In this document: piece after piece, positions 1 through 6,986 of the stretch | How the letters are laid out: each line of letters starts with the position of its first letter | Position numbering within the stretch: position 1 is the first letter of the stretch | Origin: an uncultured Eubacteriales bacterium | GTDB taxonomy: Bacteria; Bacillota; Clostridia; Christensenellales; Borkfalkiaceae | Length of the DNA stretch: 41,608 bases | Assembly: GCA_900540805.1 (NCBI GenBank) | Contig: UQHL01000024.1 | Location: 1-41,608 of the forward strand | Direction: 5' to 3' | The notes under the pieces: model-generated | Seen by the model: the letters and a program-made list of their open reading frames with translations, nothing else | Databases searched by the model: none | Told to the model about the DNA's origin: nothing | Translations under genes and position numbers: made by a program

Positions 1-55
1 AACCATCGACAGAGGGATTTTCAGTCCCTTGCTCTACCAACTGAGCTATCAAGGC
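1..55 (-). tRNA. tRNA-Phe (GAA), 3' part missing
   Basis: Read on the minus strand from position 55, the sequence folds as acceptor 5' strand, D-arm (GCTC/GAGC) and anticodon arm with loop CTGAAAA, giving anticodon GAA for phenylalanine. The T-arm and 3' acceptor lie beyond the left edge of the window. It is the last gene of a three-tRNA cluster. Confidence 0.9.
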
Positions 56-96
56 GTTGATTTTTCGGCTTGTCCGCCGAAAAACGAGTAAAAAAA

Positions 97-174
97 TGGC
101 GACCCAAACGAGGCTCGAACTCGTGACCTCCAGCGTGACAGGCTGGCGCTCTAACCAAACTGAGCTATTGGGCC
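97..174 (-). tRNA. tRNA-Asp (GTC)
   Basis: Full cloverleaf on the minus strand. Acceptor GGCCCAA pairs with TTGGGTC (one G:U). The anticodon loop CTGTCAC gives GTC, and the T-arm holds GTTCGAGCC. The 3' CCA is encoded at 97-99. It is the middle gene of the cluster. Confidence 0.95.
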
Positions 175-199
175 GTGCTATTTAAGTATATTAAATTGT

Positions 200-275
200 T
201 GGTGGGCCTTCACGGATTCGAACCGCGGACCAATCGGTTATGAGCCGACAGCTCTGACCACTGAGCTAAAGGCCC
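200..275 (-). tRNA. tRNA with CAT anticodon, probably tRNA-Ile2 (lysidine type)
   Basis: Full cloverleaf on the minus strand with encoded CCA at 200-202. Acceptor GGGCCTT pairs perfectly with AAGGCCC and the anticodon loop is CTCATAA. CAT can mean elongator Met or Ile2, where TilS converts the C to lysidine. The start GGGCCTTTAGCTCAG and the anticodon arm CGGCTCATAACCG resemble, from memory, Bacillus tRNA-Ile2 more than elongator tRNA-Met. First gene of the cluster. Confidence 0.85.
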
Positions 276-321
276 TTCCGCCGCCTTCAAAACTTACGGT
301 CTATCGCACAAGTGCTTGTAT

Positions 322-350
322 ATGATAAACTATTTTTCAGGAAAAGTCAA
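322..350 (-). promoter_or_regulatory. Promoter of the tRNA cluster
   Basis: On the minus strand TTGACT (350-345), a 17-bp spacer and TATCAT (327-322) form a good vegetative promoter about 45 bp upstream of the first tRNA. Between here and spoIIAA at 476 is AT-rich DNA; I could not identify a convincing sigma-H, sigma-F/G or vegetative promoter for the spoIIA operon in it. Confidence 0.8.
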
Positions 351-475
351 GTATTTTTCTATAGAAAAACAAAAATTTTTTTTCGGCAAAATTCGCCCCG
401 ATTTTCCCAAAAAAAGCAAAATCCGCAGGGAACTATCGTGTAAAATGTAAACACACAAAAACGGGAGGAAAAAAT

Positions 476-784
476 ATGAATCTCGCTGCTCATTCGGCTA
501 AGGGAATTTTATATATTGTCATGGACGGCGAAATCGACGAACATTCCGCCGCGGAGGCTCGCCGTAAAGCGGATGAAATCATCGACGAAAACACGCAGTC
601 GGAAAGGGCCGTGTTCGATCTTCAAAACGTTTCCTTTATGGATTCGACGGGCATCGGCTTTCTGATCGGGCGGTACAAACGTCTCAAGCGATACGGAATT
701 CCGATGTACATATCCAATCCCAACCTGCCCGCGGATAAAATTCTTTCTTTAAGCGGCGTATATACCCTGATCCCCAAGCTTTGA
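476..784 (+). CDS. spoIIAA: Anti-sigma-F factor antagonist SpoIIAA
   Basis: STAS-domain protein of 102 residues, the usual family length. In sporulation it frees sigma-F in the forespore by binding the anti-sigma factor SpoIIAB. SpoIIAB inactivates it by phosphorylating the serine of the DSTGIG motif, here Ser57 (residues 56-61), and the phosphatase SpoIIE restores it. A strong ribosome site (GGGAGG) sits 8 bases before the ATG. It is the first gene of the three-gene operon with spoIIAB and sigF, which settles its identity against other STAS antagonists such as RsbV. Confidence 0.96.
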   Translation: MNLAAHSAKGILYIVMDGEIDEHSAAEARRKADEIIDENTQSERAVFDLQNVSFMDSTGIGFLIGRYKRLKRYGIPMYISNPNLPADKILSLSGVYTLIPKL

Positions 785-829
785 AAGGGCTGAAACGACG
801 GGAACACAACAGGAGCAAGGAGAAAAAGC

Positions 830-1306
830 ATGGAAAATTATATGAAACTTGAAATCGCGGCAGTCGGGAAAAACGAAAGCTTTGCGCGCAGCACGGTGGC
901 GGCGTTTGCGCTGCCTTTGAATCCTTCTTTGTCGGAGCTTTCCGATATCAAGACGGCGGTGAGCGAAGCGGTGACCAACTGCATCGTGCACGCCTACGCG
1001 AAAAAGAACGGCGGAGAGGAAAACGCGGAGGATAAAATTCTCATCGAATGCGCGATCGAATGCAAGGACGGGGAGGACGGGGGCGTCTTACATATCGATA
1101 TCACCGATTACGGGTGCGGGATAGGCAACGTCGAACAGGCGATGCAGCCTTTCTTTACCACTCTGTCGGACGATGAGCGCTCCGGTATGGGCTTTACGAT
1201 CATGCAGACCTTCATGACGGAGTTTTCCGTGACCAGCGAAGAAGGAAAGGGCACGAAAGTAAGGATGAGCAAAAAAATCGGCGCAAAGGACGCGGCAGAT
1301 GCTTGA
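830..1306 (+). CDS. spoIIAB: Anti-sigma-F factor / serine kinase SpoIIAB
   Basis: GHKL-fold kinase of 158 residues that holds sigma-F inactive and phosphorylates SpoIIAA. ATP-site boxes are visible: N-box EAVTNCIVHAY (46-56), G1 box DYGCGIG (93-99) and G2 box SGMGF (118-122). The N-terminus ahead of NESFAR aligns well, from memory, with Bacillus SpoIIAB when the ATG at 830 is used. It is about a dozen residues longer than the Bacillus protein because of a Glu/Gly-rich insertion near residues 60-85. It overlaps the start of sigF by 8 bases, so translation of inhibitor and sigma factor is probably coupled. Confidence 0.96.
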   Translation: MENYMKLEIAAVGKNESFARSTVAAFALPLNPSLSELSDIKTAVSEAVTNCIVHAYAKKNGGEENAEDKILIECAIECKDGEDGGVLHIDITDYGCGIGNVEQAMQPFFTTLSDDERSGMGFTIMQTFMTEFSVTSEEGKGTKVRMSKKIGAKDAADA

Positions 1307-2024
1307 TGAAAAGGATACAATCGAATACATTCGCCGTGCGAAGCGCGGGGACCAGTCGGCAAAGCAGATACTCATCGACGGCAACGTCTCCCTGATCAAA
1401 TGTATCGTCAAGCGGTATCTGGGTAAGGGAGTGGAATACGACGATCTCTTTCAGCTTGCCTGCATGGGATTTTTGAAAGCGATCACGGGCTTCGACGAAA
1501 GCTTCGGCGTTCGTTTTTCCACCTATGCCGTACCGATGATCGCGGGCGAGATCAAACGCTTTATGCGGGACGACGGCTCGGTGAAGGTGTCGCGCGCAAT
1601 GAAGCAGACCGCGAAGGAGATGAATACGTTTGTCGCGGAATATACCTCCGCGTACGGTCGGCAGCCCGCCGTCAAGGAGATTGCGGAAAAGTTCGGCCTC
1701 GACGAAAGCGAAACGGTGTTCGTCATGGGCTCGTCCAAAATGCCCGTATCCATTTACGGCGGTTCGGAATATAAGGACGGCAACGAGCGCGAGCTGATAG
1801 ACACTCTTCCCGCGGAGGACAAGCAGGAGGAAATCATCGATAAGCTTTTGCTGCGCACTGCGATCGAATCTCTGCCCGAGCGGGACAGAAAAATCATCGT
1901 GCTGCGTTATTTCCGCGACATGACGCAGAGCGAGGTGGCGGAAAAGATAGGGGTCAGTCAGGTGCAGGTGTCGAGGATAGAAAGCCGAATTATCAAAGAA
2001 TTCCGTCAAAAGCTGATCGGTTGA
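1299..2024 (+). CDS. sigF: Forespore sigma factor SigF
   Basis: Sigma-70 family factor of 241 residues, the size of SigF/SigG. Region 2 includes the core-binding segment around DDLFQLACMGFLKAI (47-61) and the -10-reading helix with FSTYAVPMI. Region 3 follows near residues 100-165, and region 4 ends with the helix-turn-helix around SEVAEKIGVSQVQVSRIE. SigF directs the first forespore-specific transcription after asymmetric division. SigG is close in sequence, but the spoIIAA-spoIIAB context makes SigF the safe call. A terminator follows directly. Confidence 0.95.
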   Translation: MLDEKDTIEYIRRAKRGDQSAKQILIDGNVSLIKCIVKRYLGKGVEYDDLFQLACMGFLKAITGFDESFGVRFSTYAVPMIAGEIKRFMRDDGSVKVSRAMKQTAKEMNTFVAEYTSAYGRQPAVKEIAEKFGLDESETVFVMGSSKMPVSIYGGSEYKDGNERELIDTLPAEDKQEEIIDKLLLRTAIESLPERDRKIIVLRYFRDMTQSEVAEKIGVSQVQVSRIESRIIKEFRQKLIG

Positions 2025-2032
2025 CGGGCGTT

Positions 2033-2074
2033 CCGACGGGGAGAGAGAAAAAATCTTTTTTCCCGTCGGTTTTT
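2033..2074 (+). terminator. Terminator of the spoIIA operon
   Basis: CCGACGGG (2033-2040) pairs with CCCGTCGG (2062-2069); A-run and T-run between them can extend the stem. Five T follow at 2070-2074. It lies 9 bases after the sigF stop and inside any upstream-extended frame of the next gene. Confidence 0.85.
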
Positions 2075-2075
2075 G

Positions 2076-2104
2076 TTTGCCTTCCGCAAAAAATCTGTTA
2101 TAAT
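2076..2104 (+). promoter_or_regulatory. Promoter of the CAAX protease gene (leaderless arrangement)
   Basis: TATAAT (2099-2104) is preceded by TGT, an extended -10. A weak -35 (TTTGCC, 2076-2081) lies 17 bp upstream, in the terminator T-tract. Only six bases separate the -10 from the ATG at 2111, so transcription would start at or next to the start codon. Confidence 0.65.
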
Positions 2105-2110
2105 AATAGC

Positions 2111-3031
2111 ATGGAATCGAAAAAAAAACAAAATTCATTATTCGGCGAACTGACGACGGAAAAGAAAGCGGGGCTGGCGTATTCGGCGGCCGCGTTTCTC
2201 CCCGTGATTTTATCGCTTGCGTTTACGATCGTTCTTCAGGCGTCGGGGGCGACAAAGACGGAAAACTATGATAAAAGCGATTGGTTTATCTATTGCAGCT
2301 TTTTATTGCCGCAGGTCGCTTTCGCAATCGTCGCGGCCGTATTCTTTTTTAAGTCGAAAACGCCCGTAAAAGCGGTGGCGGGAAAGTGCGCGCCGAAATA
2401 TTTCCTCATCGCCGTTTTATTGCAGGTCGGGCTTTTGTCGCTCGCGGAGCTCAACGGTCTGTTTTTGAATTTTCTCGGCCGTTTCGGCTATAAGGACGAT
2501 CCGATTTTGCTGCCCTCGCTCAACGGCTTCGGGCTGGTCGGCGTCCTTTTGACGGTGGCGGTTCTTCCCGCGGTTTTCGAGGAGACGATTTTCCGCGGCG
2601 TCGTGCTGGGCGGGCTGAAAAGCTGCGGACAGGCGGGCGCGGTGCTCGTATGCGGCGCGCTGTTTTCGCTCTATCACGAAAATCCCGCCCAGACGGTTTA
2701 TCAGTTCCTCTGCGGCGCGGCGTACGCTTTGGTGGCGCTTCGTGCGGGCAGTATTCTGCCGACGGTGCTCGCGCATTTTCTCAATAACGCATTGATTATT
2801 CTGCTTTCGAAATTCGGGCTCGAAGCCTTTCCGAACGCGGTAATGATCCCTTTGATGATCGTATCGGGACTCTGCCTCGTCGGAAGCCTCGTCTGGCTGA
2901 TCTTTTTCGATAAGTCGGGCAAAAGGGAAAAATCGCCCGCGCGAAAGGGCTTTTTCCTCTGCGCCGCGGCGGGGATACTCGTCTGCGCGGTCATGTGGAT
3001 CAGCGTACTGCTGACGGGCTTCGGGAAATAA
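2111..3031 (+). CDS. CPBP-family (CAAX/bacteriocin-processing) intramembrane metalloprotease
   Basis: Polytopic membrane protein of 306 residues with about eight hydrophobic segments. It carries the motifs of the CPBP/Abi family (relatives of Rce1): EETIFRG for the catalytic Glu pair and Arg, the His in FSLYHENP, and HFLNN in a later helix. Members cleave prenylated or other membrane-near substrates; bacterial substrates are mostly unknown, so none is assigned. The frame stays open back to 2021, but that stretch is the terminator and promoter, so the ATG at 2111 is preferred. No ribosome site precedes it. rlmH begins 2 bases after its stop. Confidence 0.85.
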   Translation: MESKKKQNSLFGELTTEKKAGLAYSAAAFLPVILSLAFTIVLQASGATKTENYDKSDWFIYCSFLLPQVAFAIVAAVFFFKSKTPVKAVAGKCAPKYFLIAVLLQVGLLSLAELNGLFLNFLGRFGYKDDPILLPSLNGFGLVGVLLTVAVLPAVFEETIFRGVVLGGLKSCGQAGAVLVCGALFSLYHENPAQTVYQFLCGAAYALVALRAGSILPTVLAHFLNNALIILLSKFGLEAFPNAVMIPLMIVSGLCLVGSLVWLIFFDKSGKREKSPARKGFFLCAAAGILVCAVMWISVLLTGFGK

Positions 3032-3033
3032 TC

Positions 3034-3471
3034 ATGCAAAAAATTTATTTTGTCGTCGTCGGGAAAATCAAGGAAGCGTTTTACCGCGACGCGGTGGCGG
3101 AATACGTAAAGCGGCTGTCGCGGTTTGCGAAGGTGGAGCTCAGAGCGCTGGCGGAGGGAGCCGATCCCGAGGCGGAAGCGGAGGATATTCTGCGCGCAGT
3201 CAAGGGTTATGTTATCGCTTTGGCCGTGGAGGGGGAAAAGGTCTCCAGCGAGAAGCTGGCGGGGAAGCTGAAAGCTTTATGCGACGAAGGAAAGGAAATT
3301 ACTTTCGTGATAGGCTCCTCGTGCGGGCTTTCGCCGCGCGTAAAGCGGGCGGCGGATTGGCGGCTGTCCTTTTCCGATATGACTTTTCCGCACCAGCTAA
3401 TGCGCGTGATTCTTGCGGAGCAGGTCTATCGCGCGTTTATGATCAACAGCGGTTCGGCGTATCATAAATAA
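3034..3471 (+). CDS. rlmH: 23S rRNA (pseudouridine1915-N3)-methyltransferase RlmH
   Basis: SPOUT-family methyltransferase of 145 residues, slightly short of the usual ~159. It methylates the pseudouridine at 1915 in helix 69 of 23S rRNA. The knot region is clear: TFVIGSSCGLS (90-100), MTFPHQLMRVILAEQVYRA (116-134) and the C-terminal SAYHK. Where relatives usually have GGPYG this protein has GSSCG, with both glycines kept. The ATG at 3034 starts 2 bases after the CAAX protease stop; only a weak GGGAAA precedes it, so it may rely on coupling. Confidence 0.93.
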   Translation: MQKIYFVVVGKIKEAFYRDAVAEYVKRLSRFAKVELRALAEGADPEAEAEDILRAVKGYVIALAVEGEKVSSEKLAGKLKALCDEGKEITFVIGSSCGLSPRVKRAADWRLSFSDMTFPHQLMRVILAEQVYRAFMINSGSAYHK

Positions 3472-3540
3472 ACGTCGGTGCTTGGAGTATCGCAAATAAA
3501 CGTTTATTCCCGACGTCGGTTCGGTGTATCATAAATAAAA
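3451..3540 (+). repeat. Three imperfect direct repeats of the rlmH 3' end
   Basis: The last codons of rlmH (3451-3473, GGTTCGGCGTATCATAAATA...) recur almost unchanged at 3518-3540 and in degenerate form at 3477-3500. A perfect 14-bp palindrome, AATAAACGTTTATT, lies at 3495-3508 between copies two and three. The repeats fill the gap between rlmH and the M14 peptidase gene. Confidence 0.75.
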
Positions 3541-3577
3541 CGCTCACCGCGTTGGAAATTTCCGCATACATTATTAT

Positions 3578-4429
3578 GTGGATATTTTCGAGGAAGTGGA
3601 AAAATTTTATAAAGGCGTGCGTACGAAAAAGCGGATTATCGGGAAAAGCGTATTCGGGCGCAGTATTTACGCCGTCCGTCTCGGAGAGGGGACGCCCGTC
3701 GGCATAGCGCAGTACGCGATACACGGACGGGAATGGATCACTGCGAAACTTGCCCTCGAGCAGTTTCGCTTCGGGCCGGGCGCGGGCAGCGTGTGGATCG
3801 TGCCGTTGATGAATCCTGACGGTGCGCTTTTAAGCCAATGCGGGTTAAGCTCCGTCGCGGACGGGGCAGCGCGGGAGCGGCTTTTGCGCATAAACGGCGG
3901 GGAGGACTTCTCCCTTTGGAAAGCGAACGGCGCGGGCGTCGATCTCAACGTCAATTTCGACGCGGACTGGGGCGAGGGAAAGCGCAACGTGCGCGCGGCG
4001 GCAAGCGAAAACTATATCGGCCCCGCGCCTTTTTCAGAGCCGGAGACGCGCGCCCTGAAAGCCTTTACGGAGGAAATCCGTCCCGATTATACGCTCAGCT
4101 ATCATACAAAGGGCGGGGAGATATATTGGTATTATTATCAGCCGCTGTCGGCGTGCGTACGCGATAAAAAGCTGGCGATTGCGCTTTCGGAGGCGACGGG
4201 GTACCCGCTGCGGCACGCAGCGGGGAGCGCGGGCGGCTATAAGGATTGGTGCGTTAAAAAGCTGAAGCTCCCCGCGTTTACGGTGGAAGCGGGAAACGAC
4301 GGTTTTTCCCACCCTTTGGGCGAAGAAGAATTCGAAGATATACGGGAGCATAATTTAAGCTCGCTTTGCTCTCTTGCGGCGGCGGTCGCCGCGGAAACGG
4401 AAGAAGACAACGAGAGGAACGAGGAATGA
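3578..4429 (+). CDS. M14-family zinc carboxypeptidase (peptidoglycan-peptide type?)
   Basis: Single-domain peptidase of 283 residues. Zinc ligands are His49 and Glu52 (HGREWIT) and His176 (SYHTKG), and the catalytic base is Glu237 (TVEAGND). NPDG (79-82) and GVDLN (120-124) are also family landmarks, but the Arg that normally follows in NRNF is Val125. There is no signal peptide, so it probably acts in the cytoplasm; recycling of murein peptides is a reasonable guess, not shown. GTG at 3578 is chosen because the protein then begins in the conserved region; no ribosome site is visible. Its stop overlaps the tadA start (ATGA). Confidence 0.85.
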   Translation: MDIFEEVEKFYKGVRTKKRIIGKSVFGRSIYAVRLGEGTPVGIAQYAIHGREWITAKLALEQFRFGPGAGSVWIVPLMNPDGALLSQCGLSSVADGAARERLLRINGGEDFSLWKANGAGVDLNVNFDADWGEGKRNVRAAASENYIGPAPFSEPETRALKAFTEEIRPDYTLSYHTKGGEIYWYYYQPLSACVRDKKLAIALSEATGYPLRHAAGSAGGYKDWCVKKLKLPAFTVEAGNDGFSHPLGEEEFEDIREHNLSSLCSLAAAVAAETEEDNERNEE

Positions 4430-4962
4430 CGAGAGAAGAAAAATTTATGCAGGCGGCGATCGGGTGTGCAAAGAGAGGCTTAAAACAGGGCGAAGTGCCC
4501 ATCGGCGCGGTGATCGTTTACGAGGATAAGGTGGTGGCGCGCGGCTATAACCGCCGCGCAAAGCTCCAGCTCGCTTCCGCGCATGCGGAAATGATGGCGA
4601 TCGATCGGGCGTGTAAAAAGTTTTCCAGCTGGCGCCTGCCCGAGGGGTGCGAGCTGTACGTCACCCTGGAGCCCTGTCCCATGTGCATGGGCGCGGCGCT
4701 CAACGCCCGCATAGACAAGCTCTTTTTCGGCGCCTACGAGCAGAAGGGGCGGTCGCTGACAAACGAGCTGGCGCAGGCCAATCTGCTCAATCATACGCTG
4801 GAGATACAGGGCGGCGTGGCGGAAAAAAAATGTTCGGCGCTGCTGACGGATTTCTTTTCCTCCATGCGGAGGCGGACGAAGGAAGAAAAGGAGCGGCGCA
4901 AATTGTCGGAGGAAGGAAAGTTTCCCGAAAATAATTCGGAAGAAAGCGGCGGAAACGGTTGA
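4426..4962 (+). CDS. tadA: tRNA-specific adenosine deaminase TadA
   Basis: Cytidine-deaminase-fold enzyme that converts A34 of tRNA-Arg(ACG) to inosine. The zinc site is H53-A-E55 with C84 and C87 of PCPMC, and Glu55 is the proton shuttle. At 178 residues it is a little longer than usual because of a charged tail (about residues 147-178, rich in Glu, Lys and Arg) that looks disordered. Translation starts at the ATG of the ATGA overlap with the M14 peptidase, with GAGG just upstream. Its stop codon lies inside the -35 element of the prs promoter. Confidence 0.95.
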   Translation: MTREEKFMQAAIGCAKRGLKQGEVPIGAVIVYEDKVVARGYNRRAKLQLASAHAEMMAIDRACKKFSSWRLPEGCELYVTLEPCPMCMGAALNARIDKLFFGAYEQKGRSLTNELAQANLLNHTLEIQGGVAEKKCSALLTDFFSSMRRRTKEEKERRKLSEEGKFPENNSEESGGNG

Positions 4963-4987
4963 CTAAATTTTTCAAACGGGTTATTAT
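4959..4987 (+). promoter_or_regulatory. Promoter of prs
   Basis: TTGACT (4959-4964), exactly 17 bp, then TATTAT (4982-4987). The -35 overlaps the tadA stop codon. Transcription would begin near 4994, leaving a leader of about 130 bases before prs. Confidence 0.85.
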
Positions 4988-4993
4988 ATTATT

Positions 4994-5127
4994 ATATTGC
5001 AACTTATTTTAAGATGAATAGAGAACGTAAGGGGTTTTGAGGGGTCATACTGCGGATAAAAAAATCCGTCCTCGGGAACGCGGCAAAGCGCTCCGCGCGG
5101 CGGATAAAAAATAAAGGAAGGTACTTC
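4994..5127 (+). promoter_or_regulatory. Structured 5' leader of prs
   Basis: ATCCG (5064-5068) can pair with CGGAT on either side: 5053-5057 (six-base A-rich loop) or 5101-5105, where the helix extends to GGCGGAT with one bulge. The second choice ends 9 bases before the ribosome site AAGGAAGG (5114-5121). Mutually exclusive pairing near a ribosome site could regulate translation. I do not recognise a known riboswitch class. Confidence 0.35.
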
Positions 5128-6072
5128 ATGATAACTCACGGCAATGAAATCAAGTTGTTCTCCGGTAATTCTAACCGTCCTTTGGCGGAAGCGATTGCAG
5201 ACAAGCTCAATACCGAGCTCGGGGGCATCGAAGTTTCCTCTTTCTCCGACGGCGAGATCAGTATTCACATCGAGGAGACGGTTCGCGGCAGGGATTTGTT
5301 TATTATTCAGTCCACCTGCACGCCCGTCAACGATAACCTCATGGAGCTTCTGATCATGATCGACGCGGCCAAGCGTGCCAGCGCGGGCAGAATCACGGCG
5401 GTGATTCCGTATTTCGGCTATGCGCGTCAGGACAGAAAGGCGCGTTCGCGCGATCCCATCACCGCAAAGCTGGTGGCCAATCTCATTACGGCGGCGGGCG
5501 CGGACCGAGTACTTACCATGGACCTTCATGCGGAACAGATTCAGGGCTTTTTCGATATCCCCGTCGATAATTTGTTGGGCGGCCCTACCCTTTACAACTA
5601 TTTCGCCAGAGAGGGGAATATCGACGTGGTCGTTTCTCCCGATATCGGCAGCGTCAAGCGCGCGAGAAAGGTAGCCGAAAAATTCGGCGTTCCCATCGCC
5701 ATCATCGACAAGCGCCGCCCCAAGGCGAACGTCATGGAGGTCATGAACATCATCGGCGACGTTTCGGGCAAGAGATGCCTTATGATCGACGACATGATCG
5801 ATACCGCGGGCACGATCTGCCAGGGCGCGCAGGCGCTGAAGGACGCGGGCGCGACGGAGATCTATGCGGGCTGTACGCATGCGGTGCTCAGCGGCCCCGC
5901 CGTGGAGCGGCTGGACAAATCCGCAATTACCAAGCTGGTGATGCTGGATACGGTTTGTCTTCCCGACGAAAAAAAGCGGGATAAATTCAGTATTTTGACG
6001 ACGGCGGACATCTTTGCCGCGGCGATCGAAAACGTGTATCTCGACAGACCCATGTCCAAACTTTACGACTGA
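5128..6072 (+). CDS. prs: Ribose-phosphate pyrophosphokinase (PRPP synthetase)
   Basis: Full-length class I enzyme of 314 residues that makes PRPP from ribose 5-phosphate and ATP for purine, pyrimidine, NAD, His and Trp synthesis. Visible landmarks are the N-terminal FSGNSNRPLAEAIA, the ATP-contact segment YARQDRKARSRDPITAKL, DLHAEQIQGFF, and the PRPP-binding loop CLMIDDMIDTAGT near residues 217-229. A good ribosome site (AAGGAAGG) precedes the ATG. It has its own promoter and a structured leader, and is followed by pth as in many Firmicutes. Confidence 0.97.
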   Translation: MITHGNEIKLFSGNSNRPLAEAIADKLNTELGGIEVSSFSDGEISIHIEETVRGRDLFIIQSTCTPVNDNLMELLIMIDAAKRASAGRITAVIPYFGYARQDRKARSRDPITAKLVANLITAAGADRVLTMDLHAEQIQGFFDIPVDNLLGGPTLYNYFAREGNIDVVVSPDIGSVKRARKVAEKFGVPIAIIDKRRPKANVMEVMNIIGDVSGKRCLMIDDMIDTAGTICQGAQALKDAGATEIYAGCTHAVLSGPAVERLDKSAITKLVMLDTVCLPDEKKRDKFSILTTADIFAAAIENVYLDRPMSKLYD

Positions 6073-6090
6073 TAAAACGCACAGAAATTT

Positions 6091-6121
6091 ACCGCCGTCG
6101 CCGAATAAGCGGCGGCGGTTT
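6091..6121 (+). terminator. Hairpin between prs and pth, possibly a partial terminator
   Basis: An 11-bp stem (6091-6101 with 6109-6119, one G:U pair) and a loop CGAATAA. Only three T follow, so termination may be weak and some readthrough into pth is expected. Confidence 0.5.
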
Positions 6122-6148
6122 CGGCGATTTTCGGAGGAATAGAAAAAT

Positions 6149-6724
6149 ATGTATCTGATCGTGGGACTCGGCAATCCCGAAAAGCAATACGAAAAGACCT
6201 TTCACAATATGGGATATATCTGCGCGGGGGACGCCGCGCAGATTTTGGGCGCAAAATTCAAAAAGACGGAATGCGAGGCTTCCGTCGCGGAAGCGTATAT
6301 CGGCGGCGAAAAGGTAATCGTCGCCCGGCCTCTGACCTATATGAACAATTCGGGCAGGGCGGTGAAACAGCTGATGTCCAAATATAAGATCCCCGAGGAG
6401 CGGCTTCTCGTCATCTACGACGATTACGATCTGCCCAAGGGAAAACTCCGCATCCGTGCGGGCGGCAGCGCGGGCACGCACAACGGCATGCGCAGCATCA
6501 TAGGCGAGACGGGGCTGACGGCGTTTCCGCGTATCCGCGTGGGAATCCGCGACGAAGAGGTGAATATCCCCATCATCAATTATGTGCTTTCGGAAGTTCG
6601 CAAGGACGACTACGAGCTGTTCGCTTCCGTCTGCCGTAAGGCGGGGGAGGCCGCGGCGGAGTTCGCCCGCGGTTCGTCGATAGAGGCGGTGATGAATAAA
6701 TTCAACGGCGGGGATAAGGCGTGA
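6149..6724 (+). CDS. pth: Peptidyl-tRNA hydrolase
   Basis: Bacterial Pth of 191 residues, which frees tRNA from drop-off peptidyl-tRNAs. Active-site residues are in place: Asn9 (GLGNP), catalytic His19 (FHNMGY), the Met65-Asn66 pair (YMNNSG), Asp92 (YDDYDLP) and Asn112 (THNGMRS). A GGAGG ribosome site lies 10 bases before the ATG. Its TGA overlaps the GTG start of the next small gene. Confidence 0.97.
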   Translation: MYLIVGLGNPEKQYEKTFHNMGYICAGDAAQILGAKFKKTECEASVAEAYIGGEKVIVARPLTYMNNSGRAVKQLMSKYKIPEERLLVIYDDYDLPKGKLRIRAGGSAGTHNGMRSIIGETGLTAFPRIRVGIRDEEVNIPIINYVLSEVRKDDYELFASVCRKAGEAAAEFARGSSIEAVMNKFNGGDKA

Positions 6725-6939
6725 ACTGCCCTTTTTGCGGAAAAGAAATTCGGGACGGATATATTCAAAGTGCGCGCCGCATATTTTTTTCGGAGAGGGA
6801 AAGAACGGTTTTCTTTAATCCTCATAAGGTCGAAAAGGACGTTCCTGTTACGGGCGGTTTTTTTAACCTTTCCGCGCCCGCGCACTATTGCGACGACTGT
6901 CGCTGCTTATTCGTGAAAACGGACGAAAAAGAAACCTGA
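6721..6939 (+). CDS. Small zinc-ribbon protein, DUF6487-like
   Basis: A 72-residue protein with two CxxC pairs, Cys3/Cys6 and Cys57/Cys60, which should bind one zinc. The start CPFCGKEIRDGYIQSARRI and the C-terminal YCDDC match, from memory, the small DUF6487 family, whose function is unknown. GTG at 6721 overlaps the pth stop in GTGA, so translation is probably coupled. It sits between pth and mfd, and no role in either process is shown. Confidence 0.75.
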   Translation: MNCPFCGKEIRDGYIQSARRIFFSERERTVFFNPHKVEKDVPVTGGFFNLSAPAHYCDDCRCLFVKTDEKET

Positions 6940-6986
6940 TCGGTTTGTTTGACGGCATAGACGCATAAAAAATGTAAAGAGGAACG

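Noticed and set aside
361..475. Sigma-H promoter for the spoIIA operon
   Set aside because: AGGGAA at 427 is only loosely like the -35 and no GAAT lies at the right spacing; expected from biology but not supported here.
2021..2110. TTG start that would extend the CAAX protease by 30 residues
   Set aside because: This stretch is the sigF terminator and the protease promoter, and the added residues look unlike an N-terminus.
5014..5040. Nine-codon open frame in the prs leader as a leader-peptide gene
   Set aside because: No ribosome site and no run of a regulatory amino acid; noted only as part of the leader.
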